A stretch of 64,000 nt of DNA from Sinorhizobium kostiense (lineage in GTDB: Bacteria; Pseudomonadota; Alphaproteobacteria; Rhizobiales; Rhizobiaceae), in assembly GCF_017874595.1 (NCBI RefSeq), contig NZ_JAGILA010000005.1, positions 363,479 through 427,478 of the forward strand. The letters run 5' to 3'. A program made the translations under genes and the position numbers. Positions 34,455 to 43,662 of this stretch are shown here, one piece after another. Under the pieces are notes generated by a model, which saw nothing but the letters and a program-made list of their open reading frames with translations, was not told the DNA's origin and did no database searches. Position 1 is the stretch's first letter. Each line of letters begins with the position of its first letter.

Positions 34455-35276
34455 TCATTTCCCTTCCGGTTGGCGAGCAATGGAAGCAAGAAGCCGACGC
34501 AGCTCGTTTGGCGAACCGATCCATGCATGCGCGGCCGTCGGAGCGGCAGCATCCCCGACGCGGATGGCTGCGCCACCCGCCGCGGCCGCGACCGCAAACA
34601 TTTCCTCGTCGGTCAGGTCGTCGCCGACGGCGATCGGGTATCGTCCGCGAAAGGGCGCAGTGCCCATCAGCCTCTCGAGGGCCTCGCCCTTGCCGGATCG
34701 GGCGGGCTTCAGTTCCACGACCATCTTGCCGTGCTGCAGCGCCCAGTGCTCGCCGGTGCTTGCGGCCGCCTGCTGCATCAGGGCGCCGACGACCGCTTCA
34801 TGATGCGACGCAAGCCGGAAATGCAAGGCGACAGCCGCGCCCTTGTCCTCGAAAATCACGCCTTCCAGATCCTTCGAGCGGGCCCGCAATTCTTCCTTTG
34901 CCGCGAGAAAGGCGGACGAAAGCGCCGGCTCGACAAGTCCGCCGTCCGGCAGCCGCATTTCGGCGCCGTGAAGGCCCGCGACCGGAAAACGATGCGGCTC
35001 GAAGAGGGCATCGACGCGGGCGATGCTGCGGCCGGTGACCAGCGCCACGGCTCCGTCGAGTTTCGCTGCGAGCGCCGCAAGCTGGTCGGCAAGCCCGGGC
35101 GGCACGACGATCGCCTCCGGCGTCGGAGCAATGTCGAGAAGCGTGCCGTCGATGTCGAGATAAAGGGCCGAGCGGCTCGGTTGTTGCTCTATTATGGAAA
35201 AGATTTCCAAGGCCGAACCGTTGAAGTCGGGAGGTGGCGGCCGAACTGCAGTTTCGCTCTCATCATCTATATTCAT
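34455..35276 (-). CDS. otsB: Trehalose-6-phosphate phosphatase OtsB
   Basis: This 273-residue HAD-superfamily phosphatase removes phosphate from trehalose-6-phosphate. Motif I is LDIDGTLLD (nucleophile and acid/base Asp), motif II is VALVTGR, then GLHGAEM, and the metal-binding motif IAVGDDLTDEEMF is near the end. It is upstream of otsA with a one-base gap. The first 30 residues are extra and non-conserved. It faces a mosaic repeat and the 35432 gene. Confidence 0.95.
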   Translation of the reverse strand: MNIDDESETAVRPPPPDFNGSALEIFSIIEQQPSRSALYLDIDGTLLDIAPTPEAIVVPPGLADQLAALAAKLDGAVALVTGRSIARVDALFEPHRFPVAGLHGAEMRLPDGGLVEPALSSAFLAAKEELRARSKDLEGVIFEDKGAAVALHFRLASHHEAVVGALMQQAAASTGEHWALQHGKMVVELKPARSGKGEALERLMGTAPFRGRYPIAVGDDLTDEEMFAVAAAAGGAAIRVGDAAAPTAAHAWIGSPNELRRLLASIARQPEGK

Positions 35277-35362
35277 CGAGGGCGATATAGGGCGCGTGAG
35301 CCCTGCGGCAACCGCTGCTGTGGCGGCTGTGCGTTCCCCGGCTCATGCTGCTTTCGATGTTT

Positions 35363-35425
35363 GTCGCTGTAGCACTTTGAAGCGCTGCAAGTCTTTGTCC
35401 CGAGGCCGAGTTAAGGAGACATGCA
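35363..35425. repeat. Mosaic intergenic repeat related to 3874-3935
   Basis: Contains GCTGTAGCACTTTGAAGCGC and TTAAGGAGACATGCA. These match the reverse complement of the CTACAGC/CAAAGTGC part and the TTAAGGACACATGCA arm near 3.9 kb. The spacer has diverged. Confidence 0.65.
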
Positions 35426-35431
35426 AAAGCT

Positions 35432-37471
35432 TCAGATATCCTTGAGAAGGCGAAGGGCGTCGTAGATAGCCGCGTGCGTGTTACGCGCCGCAACCGCATC
35501 GCCGATGCGGAAGAGCTGGAACCTGCCTTGCGGGTTGCGGACGACGGACTGCGGCTCGCCAGCGATCAGTTGCTCATGCGACATCTCGCCGAGATTGCTC
35601 GAGGCCGGCTTCAGCTCGAAATAGAGCTCATCGAGCGGAATGGTACCATGATTGACGACGATCTGGTCGTACGTCCGCTGTTTATCGATCCCGCCATAAT
35701 CGCTGCCGACATGGGCGACGAGTTGATTGCCGCTCTTTGCGACTGCTTCCAGGCGATAGGTGACCGTGAAGGTCACATCCAGCTCCTGCAGGGAGCGCAT
35801 GTAAGGCACCAGGTTCATCGCCATGACCTCGGGCGCGAAGGAGCGGTCGGGAGTCATGATCTCGACCTTGGCACCGGCATTGGCGAGAAATTCGGCGGCC
35901 TGCAGGCCGGCATGGTCGCCCGCGTCGTCAAAGATCAGCACGTTCGTGCCCGGCTTGACGTCGCCTGAGATGATGTCCCAGGCGGAAACCACGAGTTCGT
36001 TGCCCCTGGAAAGCACTTCCGTATGCGGCAGTCCGCCCGTGGCGATGATGACGACATCCGGATTTTCCGCCTGAACCGTCTCCGCTTCCGCCCAGGTATT
36101 GAAGTGGAAGGTCACGCCGTGCTTCTCGCACTGGCTCATCCGCCAGTCGATGATGCTGATCATTTCTCTCCGGCGTTCGCTTTGCGCAGTCAGACGGATC
36201 TGCCCGCCGGGATCATTGGCTGCTTCGAAGACCACCACCTCGTGGCCGCGTTCGCCTGCCACACGCGCAGCCTCGAGGCCGGCAGGTCCAGCACCGACGA
36301 TCACGACCTTCTTGCGGGCCTTGGCCTTCGCGATCGTGTGGGGCATCGTCAGCTCGCGTCCCGTCGCGGCGTTGTGGATGCAGTAGGCGGCGCCACCCTG
36401 ATAAATGCGATCGAGACAATAATTCGCGCCGACGCAGGGGCGAATGTCCTCTTCCCGTTTCTCGATGATCTTTTGCACGATGTGCGGGTCCGTCATATGC
36501 GCACGGGTCATCCCGACCATATCGACCTTGCCGGACGCGATCGCGTGGCGCGCCGTCGCGACGTCTGGAATCTTGGCAGCGTGAAAGGTCGGGAAGTTCG
36601 TCGCGGCGCGAATTTCGCCCGCGAAATCGAGATGGGGCGAATTGGCCATGCCCTGGATCGGAATCACGTCGGTGAGGCCGGCGTCGGTGTCGATATGGCC
36701 GCGAATGACGTTCAGGTAATCGACGAGCCCGCTTTCCTTGAGGCGCTTTGAAATCTCAAGACCTTCCTGCCTTCCGGTGCCGCCGGGAAGACATTCGTCG
36801 GCCGTGTATCTGACGCCAAGGACGAAGTCGTCTCCGACACGCGCCCGTATCGCCTTCAGGACGTCGAAACAGAAGCGCATGCGGTTTTCGAGCGAGCCCC
36901 CGCCATAAGGTCCGTCGAGCTCATTGGTCAGCGGCGACGCGAACTGGTCGATGAGGTGCCCGTAGGCTTCGAGTTCAACACCATCCATGCCACCTGCCTT
37001 CATGCGCTCGGCCGCGTCTGCAAAGTCCTTGATGATCCTTTCGATATCCCAGTCTTCCAGCTTTTTGGGAAAGGCGCGGTGCGCCGCTTCGCGGTGACGG
37101 GAGGGGGCGACAACCGGCAGCCAGTCGCCCTTGTCCCACCGTGTCCTACGGCCGAGATGCGTGAGCTGGATCATGATCGCCGCACCCTCTTCGTGCACGG
37201 CGTCGGTCATCTGCCTGATCCATGGCACGATCTCGTCCTTGTAGGCGAGCAGGTTGTTGAACACCGGTGGGCTGTCCTTCGAGACGGCCGCTGAACCGGC
37301 GGTCATCGTCAGCGCCACTCCCCCTTTCGCGCGCTCCACGGTGTAGGCGCGATACCGCTCCTTCGGCATGCCATCCTCCGGATAGGCCGGCTCGTGCGCG
37401 GTTACGATGATGCGGTTGCGCAGCGTCAGGTGCTTGAGCCGATAGGGCTGAAGGAGGGGGTCGTTCGACAT
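35432..37471 (-). CDS. FMN/FAD NADH:flavin oxidoreductase of the trimethylamine-dehydrogenase type
   Basis: A 679-residue enzyme with an N-terminal Old-Yellow-Enzyme barrel binding FMN (residues about 5-340), an iron-sulfur loop, and a C-terminal FAD/NAD(P)-binding module (VVIVGAGPAGLEAARVAGER). Relatives demethylate trimethylamine, dimethylglycine or N-methylproline, or reduce dienoyl-CoA. The iron-sulfur loop reads CVGANYC and then AAYCIHN: the first, third and fourth cysteines are present, but the second is alanine. It diverges from a TetR gene with a palindrome between. With the nearby aldehyde dehydrogenase and amine permease it may start N-methyl amine use. Substrate unproven. Confidence 0.88.
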   Translation of the reverse strand: MSNDPLLQPYRLKHLTLRNRIIVTAHEPAYPEDGMPKERYRAYTVERAKGGVALTMTAGSAAVSKDSPPVFNNLLAYKDEIVPWIRQMTDAVHEEGAAIMIQLTHLGRRTRWDKGDWLPVVAPSRHREAAHRAFPKKLEDWDIERIIKDFADAAERMKAGGMDGVELEAYGHLIDQFASPLTNELDGPYGGGSLENRMRFCFDVLKAIRARVGDDFVLGVRYTADECLPGGTGRQEGLEISKRLKESGLVDYLNVIRGHIDTDAGLTDVIPIQGMANSPHLDFAGEIRAATNFPTFHAAKIPDVATARHAIASGKVDMVGMTRAHMTDPHIVQKIIEKREEDIRPCVGANYCLDRIYQGGAAYCIHNAATGRELTMPHTIAKAKARKKVVIVGAGPAGLEAARVAGERGHEVVVFEAANDPGGQIRLTAQSERRREMISIIDWRMSQCEKHGVTFHFNTWAEAETVQAENPDVVIIATGGLPHTEVLSRGNELVVSAWDIISGDVKPGTNVLIFDDAGDHAGLQAAEFLANAGAKVEIMTPDRSFAPEVMAMNLVPYMRSLQELDVTFTVTYRLEAVAKSGNQLVAHVGSDYGGIDKQRTYDQIVVNHGTIPLDELYFELKPASSNLGEMSHEQLIAGEPQSVVRNPQGRFQLFRIGDAVAARNTHAAIYDALRLLKDI

Positions 37472-37536
37472 CTGCCGGGCTCCGATCTAGAGATGTTCAG
37501 AAGCGTAATCGGCAATGTACATATGTGTCAAGATAT

Positions 37537-37551
37537 CGACCATAAAGGTCG
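37537..37551. promoter_or_regulatory. Candidate TetR operator
   Basis: CGACC-ATAAA-GGTCG is a 15-base palindrome in the 142-base divergent region between the flavoprotein and the TetR gene. Repeated TGTACAT units at about 37516 and 37568 flank it. Confidence 0.45.
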
Positions 37552-37613
37552 TTTTCATAGACATTTCTGTACATTTTCTTGCAGGCCCTCCCTCGATCTG
37601 CTAGGAGGCAACC

Positions 37614-38258
37614 ATGGAGCAGACCATGAACGATAGCGGTTGGCGCGGTTCCCCGGATGTTTGGCTGGGTGCGGCTTACGAGTCCCTGCTGGAGGCCGGC
37701 ATCGATGCTGTGAAGATCCAGCCGCTGGCCAAGAAGCTGAACCTGTCGCGGACGAGCTTCTATTGGTTCTTCAAGGACCGCGAGGAACTGCTCGAGGCCC
37801 TGATCTCGCGCTGGCGAGAGAAGAATACGGGCAATCTTGTCAAACAAGCCGAGGCCTATGCCGAGACGGTTGCCGAGGCGATGCTGAACGTCTTCGATTG
37901 CTGGCTCAACCGCGAGCTCTTCGACTCGCAGTTCGAGTTCGCTGTGAGAAGCTGGGCTCTCCAATCGCCCGAAATCCTGGCGCAGGTTCAAATCGCCGAT
38001 CAGCAGCGCCTTGGGGCCCTGTCGCGCATGTTCCTGCGGTTCGGCTATGGCGAGAAACACGCCGATGTTCGGGCGCGCACGATCTATCTGGTGCAGATCG
38101 GGTACATCTCGATGCAGACGCGGGAAGACGTCTCCGTCCGAATGAAACGCATCCCGGAATATGTCGAGATTTTCACCGGGCAGGCACCGGAGCAGAGGGA
38201 GCTTGATCGCTTCTGCGCCCGGCACGGCTATTCCGGAAAGATGGGCGAGGATAAGTGA
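37614..38258 (+). CDS. TetR-family transcriptional regulator
   Basis: This 214-residue protein has an N-terminal helix-turn-helix (AGIDAVKIQPLAKKLNLSRT followed by SFYWFFKDREELL) typical of TetR, although the DNA-binding unit starts late, after GSPDVWLGAAYESLL. The C-terminal part is helical and would bind a ligand. ATG 37614 follows AGGAGGCAACC. It diverges from the trimethylamine-dehydrogenase-like gene and probably controls it through the palindrome at 37537. It ends 72 bases before the convergent aldehyde dehydrogenase stop. Confidence 0.9.
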   Translation: MEQTMNDSGWRGSPDVWLGAAYESLLEAGIDAVKIQPLAKKLNLSRTSFYWFFKDREELLEALISRWREKNTGNLVKQAEAYAETVAEAMLNVFDCWLNRELFDSQFEFAVRSWALQSPEILAQVQIADQQRLGALSRMFLRFGYGEKHADVRARTIYLVQIGYISMQTREDVSVRMKRIPEYVEIFTGQAPEQRELDRFCARHGYSGKMGEDK

Positions 38259-38330
38259 CGGGTTGAAGATCGGTGTGATCGGCGGAAACGCGGCACCCGC
38301 TCCGGGATAGCCTAGCCTGACGCACTTGTT

Positions 38331-39809
38331 TCACAGCTGAATCCATGCCGTCTTCAGATCGACATATTTGTCGAACGCGTGTAGCGACTTGTCGTGGCCG
38401 TTGCCCGACTGCCGAACGCCGCCGAGCGGCACGGTGTTGTCGGCGCCGCCATAGGTGTTGACGTGCACGACGCCAGCACGGATGCCGCGGACCATCCGAT
38501 GGGCACGGGAGAGATTCGCGGTCCAAACGGCTGAGGCAAGGCCGTATTCGGTGGCGTTGGCAATCTGCAGCGCCTCCGACTCGGTCTCAAACGGAATGAT
38601 CGACAGAATGGGTCCGAAGACCTCCTCCCTTGCCAGGGTCATGCCCTGACTGACATCGAACACGGTCGGCTGCATGTAATAACCGCCGGTCTCTTCCAAA
38701 ATTCGCTTGCCCCCCGTGCGCAAAACAGCGCCCTCGGCGAGCGCCTGCCCGGCGTAACTCAGATCCTTCTCGAGCTGGATGTCGCTTGCGATGGCGCCGG
38801 CTTCAGTTGCGAGCTGGAGCGGATCGCCGACTTTGAGGCTGGCGGCGATCTTCGCCACCCGTTCCGAGAACTCCTCGCTGATCGCTTTTTCCACGAGCAG
38901 CCGCGAACCGGCGACACAGACCTGTCCGGAATTTCGGAAGATGGCGTGGGCGGAGACCCTGGCCGCCAGGTCGAGATCCGGCGCATCGGCAAAGACGACA
39001 TTGGGCGACTTGCCGCCGAGTTCGAGATAGACGCGCTTGAGGTTTGAACGCGCCGAATATTCAAGCAGCCTGCGGCCGACGCTGCCAGAGCCGGTAAAGG
39101 CCAGGACGTCGATGTCCCTGTGCAGGCCGAGCGCCTCGCCACATACCGAACCTCTGCCGGTCACGACATTGAGGACGCCTTCCGGGAGGCCGGCCGCGGC
39201 GCAGAGTTCGGCAAGCTTCAATAGCGTCAGGGAGGCGCCCTCGGCAGGTTTCAGCACCACCGAATTGCCCGCTGCAAGCGCCGGGGCGATCTTCCAGGCG
39301 CCGATCATCATCGGGAAGTTCCAAGGCACGATCGCCGCGACGACGCCAACCGGCTCGCGGTGGACCAGCCCCAGCACGTTTTCAGCCGTCGGCGCGATCT
39401 CGCCATAGATCTTGTCGATTGTCTCGGCATAATAGCGGAATGTCGCTGCGGCACTACCCGGCTCGGCCTTCAGTGCCATCGAGATCTCGGTGCCATTGTC
39501 GCGGACACCGAGCACTGCGACATCCAAAGCGTTCTTCTCGATCAGTTCGGCAATCCTAAGGAGGACCTTCTTGCGCTCCGCGGGTGCTGCCTTCGACCAG
39601 GTACCCTTTTCGAAGACGGCTCGTGCCGCCTGGACCGCGAGGTCCACATCCTCGGCGCCGGCATCGGCGATGGTTGTCAGCTTGCGACCGTCGATCGGAG
39701 AGATGACGTCAATGACAGCGCCGCCGGTCGGTTCTCGCCATGCGCCGCCGATGAAAAGTGATTGGGGCGCGACAGGCGATGTTCGGAGCTGGTCGATCTT
39801 GTCCTGCAT
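38331..39809 (-). CDS. Aldehyde dehydrogenase (PuuC/gamma-aminobutyraldehyde type)
   Basis: A 492-residue NAD(P)-dependent aldehyde dehydrogenase from ATG 39809; the open frame above it is non-coding. It has IVPWNFPMMIGAWKIAPALA, VLELGGKSP-like YLELGGKSPNVVF (catalytic Glu), the FTGSGSVGRRLL cofactor loop and the catalytic cysteine in FRNSGQVCVAGSRLLVEK. It would oxidise the aldehyde produced when an amine loses its nitrogen. It is co-directional with and downstream of the permease gene (62 bases). The aromatic aldehyde 4-hydroxyphenylacetaldehyde is a possible substrate, given the hpa genes; an aliphatic aminoaldehyde is equally possible. Confidence 0.9.
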   Translation of the reverse strand: MQDKIDQLRTSPVAPQSLFIGGAWREPTGGAVIDVISPIDGRKLTTIADAGAEDVDLAVQAARAVFEKGTWSKAAPAERKKVLLRIAELIEKNALDVAVLGVRDNGTEISMALKAEPGSAAATFRYYAETIDKIYGEIAPTAENVLGLVHREPVGVVAAIVPWNFPMMIGAWKIAPALAAGNSVVLKPAEGASLTLLKLAELCAAAGLPEGVLNVVTGRGSVCGEALGLHRDIDVLAFTGSGSVGRRLLEYSARSNLKRVYLELGGKSPNVVFADAPDLDLAARVSAHAIFRNSGQVCVAGSRLLVEKAISEEFSERVAKIAASLKVGDPLQLATEAGAIASDIQLEKDLSYAGQALAEGAVLRTGGKRILEETGGYYMQPTVFDVSQGMTLAREEVFGPILSIIPFETESEALQIANATEYGLASAVWTANLSRAHRMVRGIRAGVVHVNTYGGADNTVPLGGVRQSGNGHDKSLHAFDKYVDLKTAWIQL

Positions 39810-39870
39810 GGTCCGGCGTCCTTGAGAAAGTATGGCGGGCAGAATGCCCGCCATGACGATGCAATTGCTG

Positions 39871-41325
39871 TTAGGCTTCCTGCCCTGCACCCAACCGCGC
39901 GAAGCTCACCGCGTCCGAGGACTTCAAGCGCGCCGCCGCGACGAAGCCGATCATCGCGGCAATCGGAACGAGGCCGGGCAGCAGCACCGCGAGCAAGCCA
40001 TTGGCGCCCGCGATCGCGCCGAAGTTCACGGAAATGTAGTAGACCAGCGCCAGCAGGATCAGGCCTGTTGCGGCCGGCAGGAATTTCGTGACGACCACGT
40101 TGCTTTCGAGGCCGGGATTGCGGCCGAAGAAGGAGACGATCGCAAAGGCGGTCAGGGCCATGAGAAGGATGATCGCCAGCGTGCCGACATTGGTAAGCCA
40201 GGAGAAAAGCGCCAGGACCGGGTCCTGCCCCGTGAGGGCGAAGAGCGCAACGACGAGGACGGCGATGCCGGTCTGGATCACCGAACCGACATGCGGGCTT
40301 TGGAAGGCAGGGTGCGTGCTACCGACGGACTTGGGCAGCAGGCCCTCGCGGCCGGCCACGTACATATAGCGCGCGACGCCATTGTGAAAGGCCAGCACGC
40401 CGGCAAACAGGCTGGTGATCAAGAGAATGCTCATCACCACGGTGATCCAGTGGCCGACATAGCGCTCGGCGAGGCCGAAGAGGAAGGTCGTCGGATCGGC
40501 GAGGCCCTGGAGTTCCGGAACGAGTTTATCGACACCCGCACCGTTCACCATCAGCCACGAGGTCAGCATGTAGAAGATGCCGATGGTGAGGACCGAGATG
40601 TAGGTCGCGCGCGGAACCGTCTTGTGCGGTTCGCGGGCCTCTTCGCTGTAAATCGTGGTCGCCTCGAAGCCGATGAAGGCAGCGAAGCAGAAGAGAATTC
40701 CGATGGCCGGCGTGCCGCTCAAGAAGGAGGCCGGCGTAAACGGAACCGCCGAAAGGCCGCTGTCACCGCCCTTAAGGAGGATCGCCGCATCGATGATGAG
40801 GACGACCACGTATTCGAGGATGACCAGCACCGTCAACACCTTGGCCGAGAGGTCGACGCGGCGGTAGCCGAAGACAGCGACGACGGCGATGCCGATATAG
40901 GTCCAGACCCACCAGGGAAGAGCTAGGCCGAATTGTTCGGCGAAGAAGCCCGACGTCACGGCGCCGAAGAGACCGAAGACGCCGATCTGCATCGCATTGT
41001 AGGCGAGAATGGCTATGAGCGCCGCCGCGCCGCCCATCAGACCGCCGAGGCCCTGTGCCGTATAGGCGTAAAAGGCGCCGGCGTTGCGGATGTGGCGGGC
41101 CATCGCGACATAGCCAACTGCAAAGAGCACTAGGATCGCGGTGACGAGCAGGAAGGTCAGCGGAATGCCCGCGCCGTTGCCAAGCAGCATCGAAAGCGGC
41201 ACGCCGCCGGCGACGGCCGTCAGTGGTGCGGCTGCCGATACCACCAGGAAGGTGACGGCCGCGACACCGAGGCTGTTTTTGCGCAACTGGTTAGGAGCTG
41301 CGCCGTGTGAGCTTTGCGTATTCAT
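39871..41325 (-). CDS. APC-family amino acid or amine permease
   Basis: A 484-residue permease of the amino acid-polyamine-organocation family with about 12 helices. It has the APC entry motif LGVAAVTFLVVSAAAPLTAV in helix 1 with its unwound GG region, and GFEATTIYSEEAREPHKTVP, typical of helix 6 and the following loop. ATG 41325 follows GGGGAACGA. It is divergent from the IclR regulator and transcribed with the aldehyde dehydrogenase downstream. Likely imports the amine or amino acid that this region degrades. Confidence 0.93.
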   Translation of the reverse strand: MNTQSSHGAAPNQLRKNSLGVAAVTFLVVSAAAPLTAVAGGVPLSMLLGNGAGIPLTFLLVTAILVLFAVGYVAMARHIRNAGAFYAYTAQGLGGLMGGAAALIAILAYNAMQIGVFGLFGAVTSGFFAEQFGLALPWWVWTYIGIAVVAVFGYRRVDLSAKVLTVLVILEYVVVLIIDAAILLKGGDSGLSAVPFTPASFLSGTPAIGILFCFAAFIGFEATTIYSEEAREPHKTVPRATYISVLTIGIFYMLTSWLMVNGAGVDKLVPELQGLADPTTFLFGLAERYVGHWITVVMSILLITSLFAGVLAFHNGVARYMYVAGREGLLPKSVGSTHPAFQSPHVGSVIQTGIAVLVVALFALTGQDPVLALFSWLTNVGTLAIILLMALTAFAIVSFFGRNPGLESNVVVTKFLPAATGLILLALVYYISVNFGAIAGANGLLAVLLPGLVPIAAMIGFVAAARLKSSDAVSFARLGAGQEA

Positions 41326-41452
41326 TAGCGTTCGTTCCCCTTGTTCCAAAACTATCCGATCATCGCTGCGGAATGCCCGCATGCGTCCTCCGCTGAACCG
41401 GACCGAGGGGCGGCTTTATGCTTGTTGTGATTGCACGCCCCTCAGTGCATAT

Positions 41453-41469
41453 GGTTCAATATGTGAACC
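41453..41469. promoter_or_regulatory. Candidate IclR operator
   Basis: GGTTCA-ATATG-TGAACC is a perfect 6-bp inverted repeat in the 298-base divergent region between the permease and the IclR gene. Size and symmetry suit an IclR dimer. Confidence 0.5.
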
Positions 41470-41623
41470 GATGCTTCAAATATAGACTTGCAAACATCCA
41501 CCGCGTCTGTCAAGTTATTTCGCATGTTAAGTATCTTGGGTCGCTGCAATCGCGCTGCGACACAGGTCTGCGAACCCGACTCATCGGCTCAGACGCAGGA
41601 AGCAGGACCCAAGAGGAGAAACC

Positions 41624-42409
41624 ATGAGCACGATTGGCAAGGCGCTTTCATTGCTGGACACGGTTGCGCGGCTGGAGAAGGAAGCCGGACTGACCGAGAT
41701 CGCGCGCCTGTGCGGACTCGACAAGGCGACCGCGCGCCGCTTTCTGGTCGAGCTGGAAAAGCACGGATTCGTCGAGCAGGACTCCGAGACCCGCAAATAC
41801 CGCATCGGATCGGCGCCGGTGCGTTTGGCGCGCATTCGCGAAACGCGCTATCCGTTCCTGCACGTGGCCGTTCCATTCATCAAGGCGCTCGCGGAAGCGA
41901 CGGCCGAAACGGTTCACCTTTCGGAGTTTTCCGGTGGGCGTCTCTCCACAATCCATGTTGAGGATTCCCCGCGCGCTCACCGCGTGAACGTGGAAGTCGG
42001 CACACTGCTGCCCTTTCATGCGACCGCCTCAGGTCTCGCCTATCTTGCCTTCTGCCCTCCAGACGAGATCGACGCCGCCCTGTCTCAACCGCTCGAGAAG
42101 ATCACCGACTACACGATCGTCGATCCCGCAATGGTGCGCGGCCTTCTTGATGAAACGGCGGCGCGTGGCTTTTCCATAAACCACCAGGGCATCGAGGCCG
42201 GCGTCGTTAGCACGGCTGCGCCGATCCGCTCGCCTAGCGGCCGCCCAATCGGCTGCATCGCCATCGCTGCACCCATGGTGAGGGCAAGCAAGGCGGCCGT
42301 CATGGACTTTGGCGCGAAAGCCGCCGCCACCGCCAGTGCGATCTCGGAAAAATACTACGGGTCGGAAAGGCCCGCGGGAACCAGTACGCAAATCAGGAGG
42401 ACAGGCTGA
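41624..42409 (+). CDS. IclR-family transcriptional regulator
   Basis: A 261-residue regulator. The N-terminal winged helix (LTEIARLCGLDKATARRFLV) is followed by the IclR effector domain (about residues 75-250) with HVEDSPRAHRVNVEVGTLLP and GIEAGVVSTAAPIRSPSG. ATG 41624 follows AAGAGGAGAAACC. It is the first gene of an operon; its stop overlaps the next start (TGATG). It likely controls this operon and the divergent permease/aldehyde dehydrogenase through the palindrome at 41453. Confidence 0.95.
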   Translation: MSTIGKALSLLDTVARLEKEAGLTEIARLCGLDKATARRFLVELEKHGFVEQDSETRKYRIGSAPVRLARIRETRYPFLHVAVPFIKALAEATAETVHLSEFSGGRLSTIHVEDSPRAHRVNVEVGTLLPFHATASGLAYLAFCPPDEIDAALSQPLEKITDYTIVDPAMVRGLLDETAARGFSINHQGIEAGVVSTAAPIRSPSGRPIGCIAIAAPMVRASKAAVMDFGAKAAATASAISEKYYGSERPAGTSTQIRRTG

Positions 42410-43662
42410 TGAGCCCTTCGGCGCCTTTGCCAAGGATAGCCATCATCGGGACCGGTGATACCAAGAGCGACGAACTGCATTTCATGGCGTCGGTCATCGA
42501 TGAAGCGGGCGGCCTCCCGGTGATGGTCGACGTCAGCATTCTGGACGATCCGCCCTATGCACCCGATTACTCGAAACACGACATCGCCAGAGCGGCCGGC
42601 ACCTCGATCGAGGCCATCATCGCCAGCGGAGACGAAAACAGCGCCATGACCCTGATGGCCAAGGGCGCAGCCATTCTCACCCGCGATCTCTACGAAACGG
42701 GGCAAATGGACGGCGTCATCATGCTGGGTGGCACCATGGGAACGGATCTGGCCCTCGACGTCGCCGCTGCCTTGCCGCTCGGCCTACCGAAGTTCGTCGT
42801 CTCGACGATCGCCTATTCCCACCTCATTCCGCCGGAGCGCATCGCGCCCGACTTGATGATGATCCTTTGGGCGGGCGGCCTTTTTGGTTTGAACGGCATC
42901 TGCCGGTCCGTCCTGTCCCAGGCCTGCGGCGCGGTGGTCGGAGCCGCGAAACATGGCAGGAGCCCGGACTGCAAACGGCCGCTGATCGGCATGACGTCGC
43001 TCGGATCTTCCTGCCTCAGATACATGAAGCATCTCAAACCGGAACTCGAGAAGCGCGGCTACGACGTTGCCGTCTTCCACGCGACGGGCATGGGCGGGCG
43101 CGCCTTCGAGGCGATCGCCGCGCAGAACGGATTTGCGGCGGTTTTCGACCTCTGCATCCAGGAGGTCAGCAATCATCACTACGGAACCGTCGTCACCTCC
43201 GGGCCGGACCGCCTGGAGAACGCCGGGCGCGCCGGCATTCCGCAGATTGTCGCCCCCGGCGCCGTCGACATGGTCGATCTTCAGGCATGGCAGGACCTGC
43301 CCGCAATTTTCGCGGACCGCCCCTACCATGCCCACAACCGGCTGATCGGATCGGTTACCAGCTCGCCGGAAGGCCGGCGCGAGATTGCCCGGCTCGTCGG
43401 GCGAAAGCTCGCGACTGCCGCGGCAAAGGTCGCTTTCCTGCTGCCGATCGAAGGCCTGCAGGAATGGGATAGGCCTGAGGAACCGTTGCACGATCCTGAC
43501 GGGCTCGACGCCTTCCTGGATGAAATCCGAAGGGCGCTTCCGGCGACCGTCACCCTGCACGAGGTCGAGGCCCATATCAATGCCTCGGCGTTCTCTCAAA
43601 AAGTGCTTGAAATCTTCGACGCCTGGGTGGCTGAGGGCGTCATCCCGGAAGGACGGCCATGA
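42409..43662 (+). CDS. Tm-1-like ATP-binding domain protein (UPF0261)
   Basis: A protein of 417 residues. The N-terminal half has a nucleotide-binding pattern (IAIIGTGDTKSDELHFMASV) and IIMLGGTMGTDLALDVAAAL. The C-terminal half is TIM-barrel-like (MTSLGSSCLRYMKHLKPELE, GMGGRAFEAIAAQNGFAAVF, VPGAVDMV-type VAPGAVDMVDL). Family members are predicted hydrolases related to the plant Tm-1 protein and often sit in catabolic operons. It overlaps the genes on both sides by one and four bases, so the operon is tightly coupled. Biochemical role unknown. Confidence 0.9.
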   Translation: MSPSAPLPRIAIIGTGDTKSDELHFMASVIDEAGGLPVMVDVSILDDPPYAPDYSKHDIARAAGTSIEAIIASGDENSAMTLMAKGAAILTRDLYETGQMDGVIMLGGTMGTDLALDVAAALPLGLPKFVVSTIAYSHLIPPERIAPDLMMILWAGGLFGLNGICRSVLSQACGAVVGAAKHGRSPDCKRPLIGMTSLGSSCLRYMKHLKPELEKRGYDVAVFHATGMGGRAFEAIAAQNGFAAVFDLCIQEVSNHHYGTVVTSGPDRLENAGRAGIPQIVAPGAVDMVDLQAWQDLPAIFADRPYHAHNRLIGSVTSSPEGRREIARLVGRKLATAAAKVAFLLPIEGLQEWDRPEEPLHDPDGLDAFLDEIRRALPATVTLHEVEAHINASAFSQKVLEIFDAWVAEGVIPEGRP

